A DNA stretch of 64,000 nt from an uncultured SAR116 cluster alpha proteobacterium (GCA_902615995.1 CACMRF010000001.1:119008-183007), one strand, 5' to 3'; numbered from the stretch's first letter, positions 21,958-33,468 are shown. Translations and numbers: made by a program. The notes: a model not told the origin generated them from the sequence alone.

Positions 21958-23403
21958 ATGAAATTTCAACCTGTCATTAATTTAATAGGCTTGTTACTTT
22001 GTACTTTATCAGGATTTATGCTAATACCTGGCTTTGTAGATTACATTCTTGGTGATAAAGACTGGGCAGCATTTTTAGTATCATCATTCATAACTTTATT
22101 TGTTGGAGCTGGACTATATCTATCTTCAAGAGAAAATAATTCTGAACACCTTGAATTAAGACAAGCTTTTCTCTTAACTAATGGTGCTTGGATTTCTATT
22201 TCTCTTTTTGGTTCATTACCTTTTTTATTTTCAAATCTAAATTTAAATTTTATTGATGCACTTTTTGAATCAACATCCGGAATAACAACAACAGGATCGA
22301 CTATAATAGATAACCTAGAACAAGTTTCTTATGGGATACTTCTATGGAGAGCTCTTCTTCAATGGCTAGGCGGAATTGGTATAATTGTAATGGCTATTGC
22401 AATTTTACCAATGTTATCAATCGGTGGTATGCAATTATTTAAGACCGAATCTTATGAAACACCAGATAAAATTATCCCTAGAGCTGCTATTTTTGCCAGC
22501 GGCATTAGTATTGTTTACATCATCTTAACATCTCTGTGGGCTATTATGCTATGGCTTGCTGGAATGCCAATGTTTGATTCTATAACACATTCGATGACAA
22601 CTCTTGCTACTGGTGGATATTCAACAAAATCAGAATCTTTAGGAGCATTCAACTCAGTAAACATAGAAATGATCATTGTCTTTGGAATGATAGTTGGATC
22701 ATTACCTTTTATTCATTATTTATCAATTTTAAAAAACGGCTGGAAAAATTTAATTAATGACCAGCAAGTAAAATGGTTTTTATTTATTTTAATTTTTCTA
22801 ATTTCAATAGTTACATTTAACTTATATATAAACGGACAGAATTTTTTTTCATCATTAAGAGTTTCAATTTTTAATGTAGTTTCAATTGTCACTGGTACTG
22901 GCTTTGGCACTGATGATTTTAGCCAATGGGGAGGTTTTGCAACAACCTTACTTTTAATATTAATGTTTATGGGTGGATGTGCGGGCTCCACAACTTGTGG
23001 TCTAAGAATGGCAAGAATTCAAGTTTTAATAGCTAATGCAAAAACACAAGTGTTAAAACTTTTAACACCTCATGCAGTAATTATTCCTTATTATAATAAA
23101 AAACCAATTCCAGAAACTGTTACTGAATCTGTTATGGGATTTTTCTTTTTATATATACTCGTTTTTATTATTATCTCATGCCTACTTGGAAGTTTAGGAC
23201 TAGATTTTATGACATCTTTATCTGGAGCAGCATCTGCTATAGGAAACGTTGGCCCTGGATTAGGTGAAATGATAGGTCCAAACGGCACTTATGCTGAAAT
23301 ACCTAATTTAGGAAAATTAATTCTTTGTTTAGGAATGATATTAGGAAGATTAGAAATATTCGCAATATTAGTAATGTTTACATCATCTTTTTGGAAAAAA
23401 TAG
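21958..23403 (+). CDS. trkH: Trk/Ktr-type potassium transporter membrane subunit (TrkH family)
   Basis: STSGITTTGSTI, GGIGIIVMAIAILP, TLATGGYSTKSES, GGCAGSTTCGLRMAR. Confidence 0.93.
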   Translation: MKFQPVINLIGLLLCTLSGFMLIPGFVDYILGDKDWAAFLVSSFITLFVGAGLYLSSRENNSEHLELRQAFLLTNGAWISISLFGSLPFLFSNLNLNFIDALFESTSGITTTGSTIIDNLEQVSYGILLWRALLQWLGGIGIIVMAIAILPMLSIGGMQLFKTESYETPDKIIPRAAIFASGISIVYIILTSLWAIMLWLAGMPMFDSITHSMTTLATGGYSTKSESLGAFNSVNIEMIIVFGMIVGSLPFIHYLSILKNGWKNLINDQQVKWFLFILIFLISIVTFNLYINGQNFFSSLRVSIFNVVSIVTGTGFGTDDFSQWGGFATTLLLILMFMGGCAGSTTCGLRMARIQVLIANAKTQVLKLLTPHAVIIPYYNKKPIPETVTESVMGFFFLYILVFIIISCLLGSLGLDFMTSLSGAASAIGNVGPGLGEMIGPNGTYAEIPNLGKLILCLGMILGRLEIFAILVMFTSSFWKK

Positions 23404-24282
23404 CTATTTCAAATCTTGTTCGCTATAAAATCTTTTTGTCTTACAAAATTCACAAACTACTTCAATTGATTTTTTTTCATTAAACAAATATGTGATTTCT
23501 TTTTGGTCCATTGACTTAAATGTATTTAAAACTCTTTCATTCGAACATTGACAATTATTATTAAGATTTATTTCATCAAAAATTTTTATTTCGTATTGTC
23601 CAAATAAATTTAATAAAATTTGTTTTGATGTTTTGTTTATATTTAGAAATTCTTCAGAATTCATAGTTTCCAAAAACATTAATATAGTTTTCCAATCTTC
23701 ATTTAATTTTTCGGTATTTTTAAAATCATTAATCTCAGGCATTAACTCTAATTTTATTGCACCAGCAATATGATTAGTTTCAGGTTCGTATTTTGTAAGA
23801 TCAAAAATGTTAAATAATTTAAAAAAAGATTTAACTTGCTCAGATGAATTGAAATAGGTGTCGATAGCATCTTTTATAGATTTACCTTTAATTTCAACTA
23901 AACCTTGATAATTTTTAGAAAACTTGCCTTCTTTAATATTTAAAGCCAAAGTTCCATTTGAAATTAGTTTTTCAAAAGGAAGATTTTCAATATTTTCAAA
24001 ATTTTTAACTAATATATAACCCCGAACTGATGAGTTATTATTCAAGTCGACAAAAATTGTTTTAATTACTCCCTCACTTTGAGCCTGAAAGCTAAAAACA
24101 CCATCATTTTTCATTCTAGATCCAATTGACGCAGTAATAGAGATAGAATCAGCAAATATTGAATTTATATTTCTAGGATATTCATTCTTGATAATTTGAG
24201 ATGCTACAGAACTTAATCTTACAATTGTCCCTTTGATTTTTTTATTAATCTGAAAAGGAATAACTAAATTTTCTAAAACCAC
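23404..24282 (-). CDS. hslO: Hsp33 redox-regulated chaperonin
   Basis: C-terminal zinc motif CQCS...VVCEFCK; Hsp33-type N-terminal domain; C-terminus encoded next to argF. Confidence 0.85.
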   Translation of the reverse strand: MVLENLVIPFQINKKIKGTIVRLSSVASQIIKNEYPRNINSIFADSISITASIGSRMKNDGVFSFQAQSEGVIKTIFVDLNNNSSVRGYILVKNFENIENLPFEKLISNGTLALNIKEGKFSKNYQGLVEIKGKSIKDAIDTYFNSSEQVKSFFKLFNIFDLTKYEPETNHIAGAIKLELMPEINDFKNTEKLNEDWKTILMFLETMNSEEFLNINKTSKQILLNLFGQYEIKIFDEINLNNNCQCSNERVLNTFKSMDQKEITYLFNEKKSIEVVCEFCKTKRFYSEQDLK

Positions 24283-24293
24283 AATATAACTTT

Positions 24294-25190
24294 TTAATAA
24301 TTATCTCTACAACAGTGTTTTATTATAGATTTTTGAGCATGAACTCTATTTTCAGCTTGATCGAAAATAACTGACATTTTAGAATCTATAACTTCATCTG
24401 TAACTTCCATTCCTCTATACGCAGGTAAACAGTGCATAAAAATTGCATCTTTTTTTGCTAATGCCATTATATTTGAATTGACTTGGAATGGTTTAAAATG
24501 ATCTATAGATTTATCTTTTTTATCTCCCATAGATATCCAAGTATCTGTCATTATACAATCAGAATTTTTAGCAATATCATTCACGTTATCTGAAATAATT
24601 AGATGTTTGTTTTGCCCTTCTAACCATTTAATTGTATTTTTTGAGACAGAAACTTCACTTGGACAAGCAATAGAAAAATTTATGCCTAAAAGTGCGGCTG
24701 CTTCTACCCAACTTTGAGTTACATTATTATAATCTCCAAACCAAGACACTTTTTTATTTTTAAAATCTCCAAACTTCTCTTTAAAAGTAACTAAATCTGC
24801 AATGACTTGGCAAGGATGGCTATGATTGGTTAAAGCGTTTATAATTGGTTTTGACAAATTATTTTCAACTTCTTTTAAAATTGAATGTTCAAAGGATCTG
24901 ATAATCATAAAATCTACGTATCTATCAAGAACTTTAGTACTATCATGAATACTCTCTCTTTCCCCAAATTTAAACTCATTTGAATTTAGAATTAGAGAGT
25001 TTCCACCTAAATCATAAATACAAACTTCAAACGAAATTCTTGTTCTAAGAGATGGTTTTTCAAAAATCATTAAAACATTTTTATTTTTAAGTATTTTATC
25101 ACATCCATTTTTTTTTATATCAATTGAATCATCAATAATTCTTTCTAGATCTTTTTTAGAAAGATCTTTTATATCAAAAAAACTAGTCAT
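24294..25190 (-). CDS. argF: Ornithine carbamoyltransferase
   Basis: EKPSLRTRISFE, HPCQVIADL, HCLPAYRGMEV motifs. Confidence 0.96.
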   Translation of the reverse strand: MTSFFDIKDLSKKDLERIIDDSIDIKKNGCDKILKNKNVLMIFEKPSLRTRISFEVCIYDLGGNSLILNSNEFKFGERESIHDSTKVLDRYVDFMIIRSFEHSILKEVENNLSKPIINALTNHSHPCQVIADLVTFKEKFGDFKNKKVSWFGDYNNVTQSWVEAAALLGINFSIACPSEVSVSKNTIKWLEGQNKHLIISDNVNDIAKNSDCIMTDTWISMGDKKDKSIDHFKPFQVNSNIMALAKKDAIFMHCLPAYRGMEVTDEVIDSKMSVIFDQAENRVHAQKSIIKHCCRDNY

Positions 25191-26398
25191 TTTTTATGCA
25201 AATCTTGAGATATCTTTTTTAATTTTAAAAATGCTAAATCAATCTCTTCAAATGATGTATTGAGCGGTGGTAAAATTCTAATGGTATTTTCTGCTGCTCC
25301 AACCAACAAAAGACCTTTTTTTCGGGCTTCTGTAGAAAAATCAGCAACAGAAACTTTTTCTGATAGTTCTATGCCACGTAAAAAACCATATCCCTTCTCT
25401 TTTAAAAATATTGGCTCATTGTGATTATCTAAATTATTTCTTTCATCTTTAATGAGAGAATTTATTTTATCATCCAAATATTTAATTTTCTCATTAAGAG
25501 TTTCTAAAAATCCATCTTCAGTGATTAAATTAATTACCACCTCTGCAGCTCTCATTGCTAAAGGGTTACCTCCAAAGGTACTGCCATGAGTTCCAGGAAC
25601 CATAGCATTACCAACTTCAGATTTTGCAAGAACTGCTCCAACTGGGAAGCCTCCTCCCAATCCTTTTGCAAGTGCAATTATATCAGGTTCAATATTCTCA
25701 TTTTGATATGCAAATAACTTTCCAGAACGACCCATACCAATTTGTACTTCATCAGATATCAGTAAAGATCCATTTTGTTTTGTTAATTTCTCAACTTCTT
25801 TTAAATAATTAATTGGAGCTTTTCTAGCACCACCTTCACCTTGAACAGGTTCGATCAATACAGCGGCTACTTTGTTATTTAATTTCTTTTGTAAATCTTC
25901 AATATTCCCCCACTCAGCATGACTAAATCCTGGAACTTTAGGGCCAAAACCTTCGCGAAATAGAGGTCTATCATTAGCCGCAAGCATAGCTAATGTTCTG
26001 CCGTGGAATGCTCCTGTAACACATAAAATCTCATCTCTTTTAATATCCTTTTTAGACCACGCATATCTTCTTGCTACTTTAACAGCACCCTCAGTGGCCT
26101 CAGCACCAGAATTACAAAAAAAAGCTTGATTTGCACATGAATACTTTACGAGTAAATTCGCAACTTTATCTTGTTCAGGGATTTTATAAAGGTTTGATAC
26201 GTGCCATAATCTAGAGGCTTGATCTTGCAATGCATTTATTAAATCTGGGTGAGAATGCCCAAATGCATTTACAGCAATTCCAGTTGCATAATCTAGATAT
26301 TTACTTCCATCCTCAGAAAATAGAAAACTTCCTTTACCGTGTGTAAATGCAATATCAATTCGACCATATGTTTTCATTATGTCTGGGCTTAAAGCCAT
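25187..26398 (-). CDS. argD: Acetylornithine aminotransferase
   Basis: Class III PLP aminotransferase, ISDEVQIGMGRSGKLFAYQ, GLGGGFPVGA; ATGA overlap with argF. Confidence 0.95.
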   Translation of the reverse strand: MALSPDIMKTYGRIDIAFTHGKGSFLFSEDGSKYLDYATGIAVNAFGHSHPDLINALQDQASRLWHVSNLYKIPEQDKVANLLVKYSCANQAFFCNSGAEATEGAVKVARRYAWSKKDIKRDEILCVTGAFHGRTLAMLAANDRPLFREGFGPKVPGFSHAEWGNIEDLQKKLNNKVAAVLIEPVQGEGGARKAPINYLKEVEKLTKQNGSLLISDEVQIGMGRSGKLFAYQNENIEPDIIALAKGLGGGFPVGAVLAKSEVGNAMVPGTHGSTFGGNPLAMRAAEVVINLITEDGFLETLNEKIKYLDDKINSLIKDERNNLDNHNEPIFLKEKGYGFLRGIELSEKVSVADFSTEARKKGLLLVGAAENTIRILPPLNTSFEEIDLAFLKLKKISQDLHKK

Positions 26399-26439
26399 TT
26401 TAAAAATCCTTAGTTAAAAAATAATTATATTAATCTAAT

Positions 26440-27576
26440 TTATACAAAATGTTTAGATAATTTTAAACCTTGGGATTGATAATTATTTTTGCCTTTTATC
26501 TCACCATATAATTTATCCGGGATATTTGACATTGGTTCATAAATTAATCGACAAATAGTTTGTCCATCTTCAATTATGAACGGGACATCATGCGATCTTA
26601 CTTCGAGCACTGCTTTAGTATTATTAGCATTTAATTCTGGAGACCCAAATCCAGGGTCAAAAAAGCCTGCATAGTGTGCTCTGAATTCTCCAATGTTAGT
26701 ATCGTAAGGTCGCATCTCAGCAGCTAGATTTTTTGGAACTGAAACTGATTCCTTGCTACACAATATATAAAAAGCATCTGGACTTAAAACTAAAGATCTA
26801 TTTTGATTTTCTTCAGAAATTATTAAATCATCAATCGTTATCTTCTCCCAAAAAGAGGAGATCTTATAATTTTTAACTTTATCACAATCAATTAATTTCG
26901 AATGTTTTTTTGCTTTATATCCTACAACACCATCAACACCCTTTAAATCAACTGATAAAGGTAATCCATTTTCTAGTTTATCTGATAGTTCAGATGATTC
27001 ATTATTTTTTATCAAATAATGTTTAGATTGAAGTTCAGCCATTTGTTTGTCTGTCAAACTTGTATCACCAATAAAAAACCTCAATTGATTCAATCGAGTA
27101 CCAGTTCTTACAACTACTGAAAAAGTTCTTGGAGAAATTTCCAAATATAGAGAACCTTTATAACCTTTTGGAACATTTTCAAATTGCTGTGTTCTATCAA
27201 CAATTAAACGTGTAAAAACATCTAATCTTCCTGTTGAGCTTTTTGGGTTAGCCATACCTGATATATTTTTTGGTAAATTCAGACCCTCTAATAATTTTAC
27301 AATGTATACACAACCACATTCTAACACTGCACCATTTGATAAACTAAATTCATGCATTGCTATTTGATTTAACTTCTCTTCAACCGTACTATTTTTGCCA
27401 GGTAAAAATGATGCAGGAACACGCCAGGCTTTAAAACCTAACCTTAGATCAATGGATGCTGGTTGAATTAGGTCTTCATTGATATTCTCATTGCTAAACA
27501 TAAAGTTTCTATCAATTAGCTCCTTAATATATTGAGACGGTAAAACACCATTTTTTTCATTATTTAAAAAGATCAT
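26440..27576 (-). CDS. dcd: 2'-deoxycytidine 5'-triphosphate deaminase (long, two-DCD-domain type)
   Basis: 378 aa with two DCD/dUTPase-like halves (SASS-type and AHYAGFFDPGFGSPE motifs). Confidence 0.88.
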   Translation of the reverse strand: MIFLNNEKNGVLPSQYIKELIDRNFMFSNENINEDLIQPASIDLRLGFKAWRVPASFLPGKNSTVEEKLNQIAMHEFSLSNGAVLECGCVYIVKLLEGLNLPKNISGMANPKSSTGRLDVFTRLIVDRTQQFENVPKGYKGSLYLEISPRTFSVVVRTGTRLNQLRFFIGDTSLTDKQMAELQSKHYLIKNNESSELSDKLENGLPLSVDLKGVDGVVGYKAKKHSKLIDCDKVKNYKISSFWEKITIDDLIISEENQNRSLVLSPDAFYILCSKESVSVPKNLAAEMRPYDTNIGEFRAHYAGFFDPGFGSPELNANNTKAVLEVRSHDVPFIIEDGQTICRLIYEPMSNIPDKLYGEIKGKNNYQSQGLKLSKHFV

Positions 27577-27594
27577 TTATGATTCCATTATCGA

Positions 27595-28431
27595 CTATGA
27601 TTTTAATCTGTAACCACTATTAAGCACGTACCAAGCAGAATAACCTAAAATAAAATTGAAACCTAATAATATTATCAATGAAATATAAGGTGATATATCA
27701 CTGACACCTAAAAAACCATATCTAAAACCATCAATTATATAAAAAAAAGGGTTTGAATACGCTATTGGTTTTAAAAATTCGGGTAAACGTTCAATAGAGT
27801 AAAATGTTCCAGATAAAAAAGCCAAAGGTTGAACTACAAAATTTGAAACAATCGCTAATTGATCAAATTTTTGAGCCCAAATACCTGCAATGATGCCTAT
27901 ACACGATAATGCAAATCCCCCAGATAAAAGGAATATAAATGTCCAAATATAATTTATTGGTAAGTTTGTTATTCCAAGTATTAATAATAATAAAAATGAA
28001 GCAAGGAATACTATAGTACCTCTTGTAATTCCTGCCAAATTATGAGCAGTAAAAATTTCTACTGAGCCTAATGGTGCTAATAATAAATCTACAATCGATC
28101 CTGTAACCTTAGCAGTCATAAAAGCAGATGAGGTGTTTGCAAAAGCATTTTGTAAAACACTCATCATCAAGAGGCCAGGAATTAAAAAAGAAATATATGA
28201 AATACCCTTAATGCCTGCAGATCTATCAATTGCAATAGAAAATACAACTACAAACAATAATGTGGTAACCATTGGAGCTGTTATAGTTTGAAGAAAAACG
28301 CTAGTGAAACGTTTTACTTCTTTCAAGTAGAGAGTATATAAACCAAGCCAATTTACAATATTTATGTCTCTTCTTATACTTAAGTATTTGTTTTTATTTT
28401 TCATAGTTATTAGTATTATTTTTAAAAACAA
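27595..28431 (-). CDS. ABC-2 type transporter permease
   Basis: Six-TM ABC-2 permease with NPFFYIIDGFRYGFLG motif. Confidence 0.9.
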   Translation of the reverse strand: MFLKIILITMKNKNKYLSIRRDINIVNWLGLYTLYLKEVKRFTSVFLQTITAPMVTTLLFVVVFSIAIDRSAGIKGISYISFLIPGLLMMSVLQNAFANTSSAFMTAKVTGSIVDLLLAPLGSVEIFTAHNLAGITRGTIVFLASFLLLLILGITNLPINYIWTFIFLLSGGFALSCIGIIAGIWAQKFDQLAIVSNFVVQPLAFLSGTFYSIERLPEFLKPIAYSNPFFYIIDGFRYGFLGVSDISPYISLIILLGFNFILGYSAWYVLNSGYRLKS

Positions 28432-28455
28432 TTTATAAAAAAAATCAAATTTAAA

Positions 28456-29010
28456 ATGAATGATGAAAATAAAATTTTAGAATTTCTTAATAAAAATGGA
28501 TTAAGATATTTATCGAAGTTTGAAACTACAGAAGCTCAATTTAAATCTTTTTTAAAGAAAAAAATTGATGTTTTCGAACCAAAATTAAGTCCATACAAAA
28601 AAAATGAATTTATTAATTTAATTACAGAAAAAATGAAAAAGTTAAATTATGTTAATGATTTAAGATATTCTGAAATTAAAGGTGAAAAAATCTTTAACAG
28701 TGGTGGTTCAAAAAAGCTTCTTAAATTTAAATTAGATGAGAAAGGCATTGATCATGACGTTATTGAAAAGATTACAGATAAGTTTTTTTCTAACAAATTA
28801 GACGAAATTCAATCCGCTTTAATTTATACTAAAAAGAAAAAAATAGGTCTATTTTATCAAAAAGATTTAAATAAAATAGATGCCACTAATTTAAAAAATA
28901 AATGGTTTGGGGCTCTTGCAAGAAGAGGTTTTTCATATGAAACAGCCAAAAAAGTTTTCGAGATAGATAATTTGTCTGAAGCAGAAAACATTATTAATAG
29001 AACAGTTTGA
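28456..29010 (+). CDS. recX: RecX family regulatory protein
   Basis: YVNDLRYSEIKGEKIFNSGGSKKLLKFKLDEKGI and C-terminal ALARRGFSYETAKKVFE. Confidence 0.8.
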   Translation: MNDENKILEFLNKNGLRYLSKFETTEAQFKSFLKKKIDVFEPKLSPYKKNEFINLITEKMKKLNYVNDLRYSEIKGEKIFNSGGSKKLLKFKLDEKGIDHDVIEKITDKFFSNKLDEIQSALIYTKKKKIGLFYQKDLNKIDATNLKNKWFGALARRGFSYETAKKVFEIDNLSEAENIINRTV

Positions 29011-29068
29011 AAATTTATTATATTATAATGTATCAGTAAGTTAGAAAAATAATTTTAAAGGTAAAACA

Positions 29069-31003
29069 ATGGACGATTTGTATAAACCAAGTAATAAAAT
29101 TGTAGAAAATGCTCACATTAATAAATTGAAATATGAAGAAATGTATAAGGAATCAATTTCAAATCCAATTAAATTTTGGGGTGAACATGGAAAACGAATT
29201 GATTGGATTAAAAATTATGAAAAAGTAAGAGATTTTTCATATGACCAAAAAAACTTATATATAAAATGGTTTGAAGATGGAACATTAAATGCCAGCTATA
29301 ATTGCATTGATAGGCACCTAAAAAATAATGGTAATAAAATTGCAATTATATGGGAAGGTGACAACCCAGATGAACAAAAATCAATAACATATAACGAACT
29401 ATATAAAAATGTTTGTAAGTTCGCTAATGTTTTAAAAAAATTAGGCGCAAAAAAAGGTGACAGGATTACAATCTATATGCCGATGATACCAGAAGCAGCT
29501 TATGCTATGTTAGCTTGTGCTAGGATAGGAGCTATCCATTCTGTTGTTTTTGGAGGGTTTTCACCAGAAGCTCTTGCAGGAAGAATTGAAGATTGTAATT
29601 CAAATTTGATTATAACTGCTGACGAAGGTATTAGAGGTGGTAAGACAATCCCTTTAAAACAAAACACTGATGAAGCATTAAAAAAAGCATCTTCATGTAA
29701 AAAATGTCTTGTTATTAAAAGAACAAATGGTGATATCAATTGGATTAATAACAGAGATTTTTGGTATCATGATTTGTTTGAAGAAGTTGCGGAAACTTGT
29801 GAGCCTGAAGAAATGAATGCTGAAGATCCAATGTTTATACTATATACATCTGGTTCTACAGGAAAGCCAAAAGGTGTAATGCATACAACTGGCGGTTATA
29901 TGGTTTACACATCTATTACTCATGAATATATTTTTGATTATAAACCAAATGAAGTTTACTGGTGTACAGCAGATGTTGGATGGGTTACTGGACATTCATA
30001 TATAATTTATGGACCTTTATCAAATTGTGCTACCACTCTAATGTTTGAAGGTGTTCCAAATTATCCAACTTCTAGTAGATTTTGGGAAGTTGTTGATAAG
30101 CATAAAGTAAATATTTTTTATACAGCTCCTACAGCACTTCGAGCATTAATGGCTGAAGGGGAGGCTCCAGTAAAAAAAACAAATAGAGATAGTTTAAGAA
30201 TTTTAGGTACAGTTGGAGAGCCTATAAATCCAGAAGCTTGGAATTGGTATAATGAAATTGTAGGTGATAAAAGATGTCCTATCGTTGATACATGGTGGCA
30301 AACAGAAACTGGAGGAATACTTATTACTCCACTTCCTGGAGCAATAGATGCAAAGCCGGGTTCTGCAACAAAACCCTTTTTTGGTATTAAACCAGTATTA
30401 GTTGATAATGACAATAATGAGTTAAATGGTGAAGCTGAGGGAAATCTATGTATTGAGATGTCATGGCCTGGTCAAATGAGGTCAGTCTATGGGGATCATC
30501 AGAGATTTATTGATACCTATTTTAAAACATTTCCAGGACGATATTTTTCTGGTGATGGTTGTCGTAGAGATAAAGATGGATATTACTGGATAACTGGAAG
30601 AGTTGATGATGTAATAAACGTTTCAGGTCATAGAATGGGTACAGCCGAAGTTGAGTCAGCTTTGGTTGCTCATACTGATGTTGCAGAAGCAGCAGTTGTT
30701 GGATATCCACACGATATAAAAGGACAAGGAATTTATGCTTATGTTACTTTAAATATTGGTGTAGATTCATCAGATCAATTACATGTTGAATTAAAAAAAT
30801 GGGTTAGAAAAGAAATTGGTCCTATAGCTACTCCAGATTTATTACAATTCTCTCCGCAATTACCAAAAACTCGTTCAGGTAAAATAATGAGGAGAATTTT
30901 AAGAAAAATCGCTGCTAATGAATACCAAGATTTAGGTGATACATCAACATTAGCTGATCCTTCAGTAGTAAATGATTTAATTGATAATAGACAAAATAAA
31001 TAA
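29069..31003 (+). CDS. acs: Acetyl-CoA synthetase
   Basis: [44 protein letters not shown]. Confidence 0.97.
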   Translation: MDDLYKPSNKIVENAHINKLKYEEMYKESISNPIKFWGEHGKRIDWIKNYEKVRDFSYDQKNLYIKWFEDGTLNASYNCIDRHLKNNGNKIAIIWEGDNPDEQKSITYNELYKNVCKFANVLKKLGAKKGDRITIYMPMIPEAAYAMLACARIGAIHSVVFGGFSPEALAGRIEDCNSNLIITADEGIRGGKTIPLKQNTDEALKKASSCKKCLVIKRTNGDINWINNRDFWYHDLFEEVAETCEPEEMNAEDPMFILYTSGSTGKPKGVMHTTGGYMVYTSITHEYIFDYKPNEVYWCTADVGWVTGHSYIIYGPLSNCATTLMFEGVPNYPTSSRFWEVVDKHKVNIFYTAPTALRALMAEGEAPVKKTNRDSLRILGTVGEPINPEAWNWYNEIVGDKRCPIVDTWWQTETGGILITPLPGAIDAKPGSATKPFFGIKPVLVDNDNNELNGEAEGNLCIEMSWPGQMRSVYGDHQRFIDTYFKTFPGRYFSGDGCRRDKDGYYWITGRVDDVINVSGHRMGTAEVESALVAHTDVAEAAVVGYPHDIKGQGIYAYVTLNIGVDSSDQLHVELKKWVRKEIGPIATPDLLQFSPQLPKTRSGKIMRRILRKIAANEYQDLGDTSTLADPSVVNDLIDNRQNK

Positions 31004-31009
31004 AATTTT

Positions 31010-31894
31010 GTGAAAAACAGTAAATTTGAATTTGCAAAATCTGATGGTTTTGTAGCAATAACCTACATGTTATTGTCAGGATTTTGTTTTGTTATAATGC
31101 ATGCAGCTGTCAAATATATTTCTGAGGAAATACATCCTTTTGAAATTGCATTTTTTAGATGTGCATTTGTTATTGTGATTTTGAGTCCAATGATATTTTA
31201 TCAAGGAAAATCGATTTTAATTACTAAAAATCCAAAATTACAAATTTATAGGATAGGATTAAATTCAATCGCGCTACTCTGTTTTTTTTATGGTTTAAGT
31301 AAAATTAATTTAGCAGAAACTACTGCTTTAGGTTTTACAGTTCCAATTTTTACAACAATTTTTTCAGTTTTATTTCTGAAAGAAATAATCAGGATTCGAA
31401 GAATTACAGCTTTGATAATAGGATTTACTGGGACACTTATAGTCCTAAGACCAGATATCACTATTGAAATAGGATCCCTAATGGTAATCCTCTCATCTTT
31501 ACTTTGGTCAATTTGTCTCATTATCATTAAGAGATTAACTATTACAGATTCAGTATATACAATATCTTTATATGCTGGTGTTGGTCTAATTCCTGCCACA
31601 TTATTTCTAGCATTGCCAGTTTGGACTTCACCAACATTAATACATATTTTATTTTTTTTATTTATTTCACTTACAGGAACATTTGCACAAACTTTAATGA
31701 ACAGTTCATTTAAAAGAGCAGAGGTTGCTATGCTTTTACCATTTGATTTTTTAAGGTTAATTTGGTCAGCTTTACTTAGCTACACAATTTTTAACGAAAC
31801 ACCTGAAATAACTTTATGGATTGGTGGAATAATTATACTTAGTTCCACTTGTTATCTCGCTTATAGGGAAATGATTTTAAGAAAAACTAGTTAA
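31010..31894 (+). CDS. EamA/DMT superfamily transporter
   Basis: Ten-TM duplicated EamA fold; GTG start. Confidence 0.88.
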   Translation: MKNSKFEFAKSDGFVAITYMLLSGFCFVIMHAAVKYISEEIHPFEIAFFRCAFVIVILSPMIFYQGKSILITKNPKLQIYRIGLNSIALLCFFYGLSKINLAETTALGFTVPIFTTIFSVLFLKEIIRIRRITALIIGFTGTLIVLRPDITIEIGSLMVILSSLLWSICLIIIKRLTITDSVYTISLYAGVGLIPATLFLALPVWTSPTLIHILFFLFISLTGTFAQTLMNSSFKRAEVAMLLPFDFLRLIWSALLSYTIFNETPEITLWIGGIIILSSTCYLAYREMILRKTS

Positions 31895-32633
31895 ACCATA
31901 ATTTTTTTGCGAACTGTGGATAAAAATTTAATACTTTAGGAGCAATCAAATTTCGTAAAATATCAATTCTTTTTTTAGAGGGCATAGTAAAATATTTTAA
32001 ATTTTTATTAGTTTTAAATTCAAAACCTGTACTATTAATTACCTCATCTAATGTAAATTCTGGATTTATTTTTTCAATTTTAAAATTTTTCTTTTTTTTG
32101 TTAAAACTAAATAAAGCTTTATTTGTGATTAAATATTTGGGACCACCTGGCCTATATATGTTAGGTGGTGAAATGCCAGGTGCAGAAATGAAATCAACTT
32201 TTTTTACTAATGTTCTGGGAGTATGTTCTTCACGAAATAGAATAATTTTGGGGACTACAAAATACATTAATGCTGAACCAAACGATCCTGAAAAACGTTT
32301 AGTCAATTTTGGGTAACGACCAGTTCCAACTAGATTTATATTAGCTTCACCATCTATTTGAACTCCACCTAAAAAGAAAGTGTCTATTCTACCCTGAGCT
32401 GATGCATCAAACAATTCTCTAGAGCCATCAGTAAAATTATTAAATTTCTGAGAATGTAAAATTGTTACTTTTAACTTTGAATCAGAGTTTTTTCTTTCTT
32501 CTTCAGCTAAAAGAGCTGCTGAACCAGGTATTGGAGATGCTGCTCCAATTGCGACATGTCTATCTTTTCTTAATAAATTAGATATTTCACTTATTATAAT
32601 TTCAGATTGAAATATTTCAGACACTTGGATCAA
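31887..32633 (-). CDS. CoA-transferase, beta subunit-like (class I family)
   Basis: GGVQIDGEANINLVGTGRYPK and downstream beta-subunit pattern. Confidence 0.8.
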   Translation of the reverse strand: MIQVSEIFQSEIIISEISNLLRKDRHVAIGAASPIPGSAALLAEEERKNSDSKLKVTILHSQKFNNFTDGSRELFDASAQGRIDTFFLGGVQIDGEANINLVGTGRYPKLTKRFSGSFGSALMYFVVPKIILFREEHTPRTLVKKVDFISAPGISPPNIYRPGGPKYLITNKALFSFNKKKKNFKIEKINPEFTLDEVINSTGFEFKTNKNLKYFTMPSKKRIDILRNLIAPKVLNFYPQFAKKLWFN

Positions 32634-33466
32634 ATATTTGAATAATTATTTTGTGAAATGAAATTTCTCATATATTCATCGAATGTTTCTTGGTATTTTG
32701 CAGACTTAGCATACTTGCTCATCTCATTACTATCTATCTCATAATAGTCTGTTAATCCACACGGCCATGCACCATTTCTAGCCAATGATATACCGTCAAC
32801 ATACAAAGATGGCAAAGTCGCAGCTGCTTTCAGTTCGCAGTCAAAAAAATCTTCATCTACAATTTCTTCTACTGTAACATATACTTTTTTTGAAGCATGA
32901 GCTAATGTAGCTAATTCTCTTCTTCTTCCAATCTGTACATTTCCATATACATCAGCTTTACTTGCATGAAAAATGAGAATGTCTAATTGTACAGCTGGTA
33001 AAATAACAATTTTTTCATCATTCGTTTTAGAACTCATTGGGTTATTAATAACAGACCAATCATTTCTGTTTTTATGCAAATCTGAACCTAAAATTCCTCT
33101 TAAAGGCATAAAAGGAACTGATTTTTCAGTAGCTTGAAGTTGTGCATGTAACGCAGGACACGTAGAATCTTTAATCTTGATCTTACTATTTTCAATTGCA
33201 TCTTGAAATCTCGGGGCTTGTCCATACTCTCCTAAAGTGACAGCAGCTGTTTCAATTTCACTTACACAGCCTGCTCCAATTAACATATCACCTTGAATTG
33301 TGGTCAGTGGTAAACAATACAACCTCAAGCCTTTGGTATTATTTTTAATTATTTCAATTGTTACTGACATTGGAACACCAGAATAATCAGCAGGTATACC
33401 AAGTAAGCAATTATCTTTAACTTCTCTAGCAATATCTTTTACAGTTATTTGCGTGAAGTTTACCAT
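32630..33466 (-). CDS. CoA-transferase, alpha subunit-like (class I family)
   Basis: Alpha-subunit pattern; 4-nt ATGA-type overlap with the beta subunit. Confidence 0.8.
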   Translation of the reverse strand: MVNFTQITVKDIAREVKDNCLLGIPADYSGVPMSVTIEIIKNNTKGLRLYCLPLTTIQGDMLIGAGCVSEIETAAVTLGEYGQAPRFQDAIENSKIKIKDSTCPALHAQLQATEKSVPFMPLRGILGSDLHKNRNDWSVINNPMSSKTNDEKIVILPAVQLDILIFHASKADVYGNVQIGRRRELATLAHASKKVYVTVEEIVDEDFFDCELKAAATLPSLYVDGISLARNGAWPCGLTDYYEIDSNEMSKYAKSAKYQETFDEYMRNFISQNNYSNI

Positions 33467-33468
33467 TT

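Noticed and set aside
11907-31003. PrpE and Acs as a recent duplication
   Set aside because: They share the family motifs but differ clearly along the sequence and fit separate, common subfamilies.
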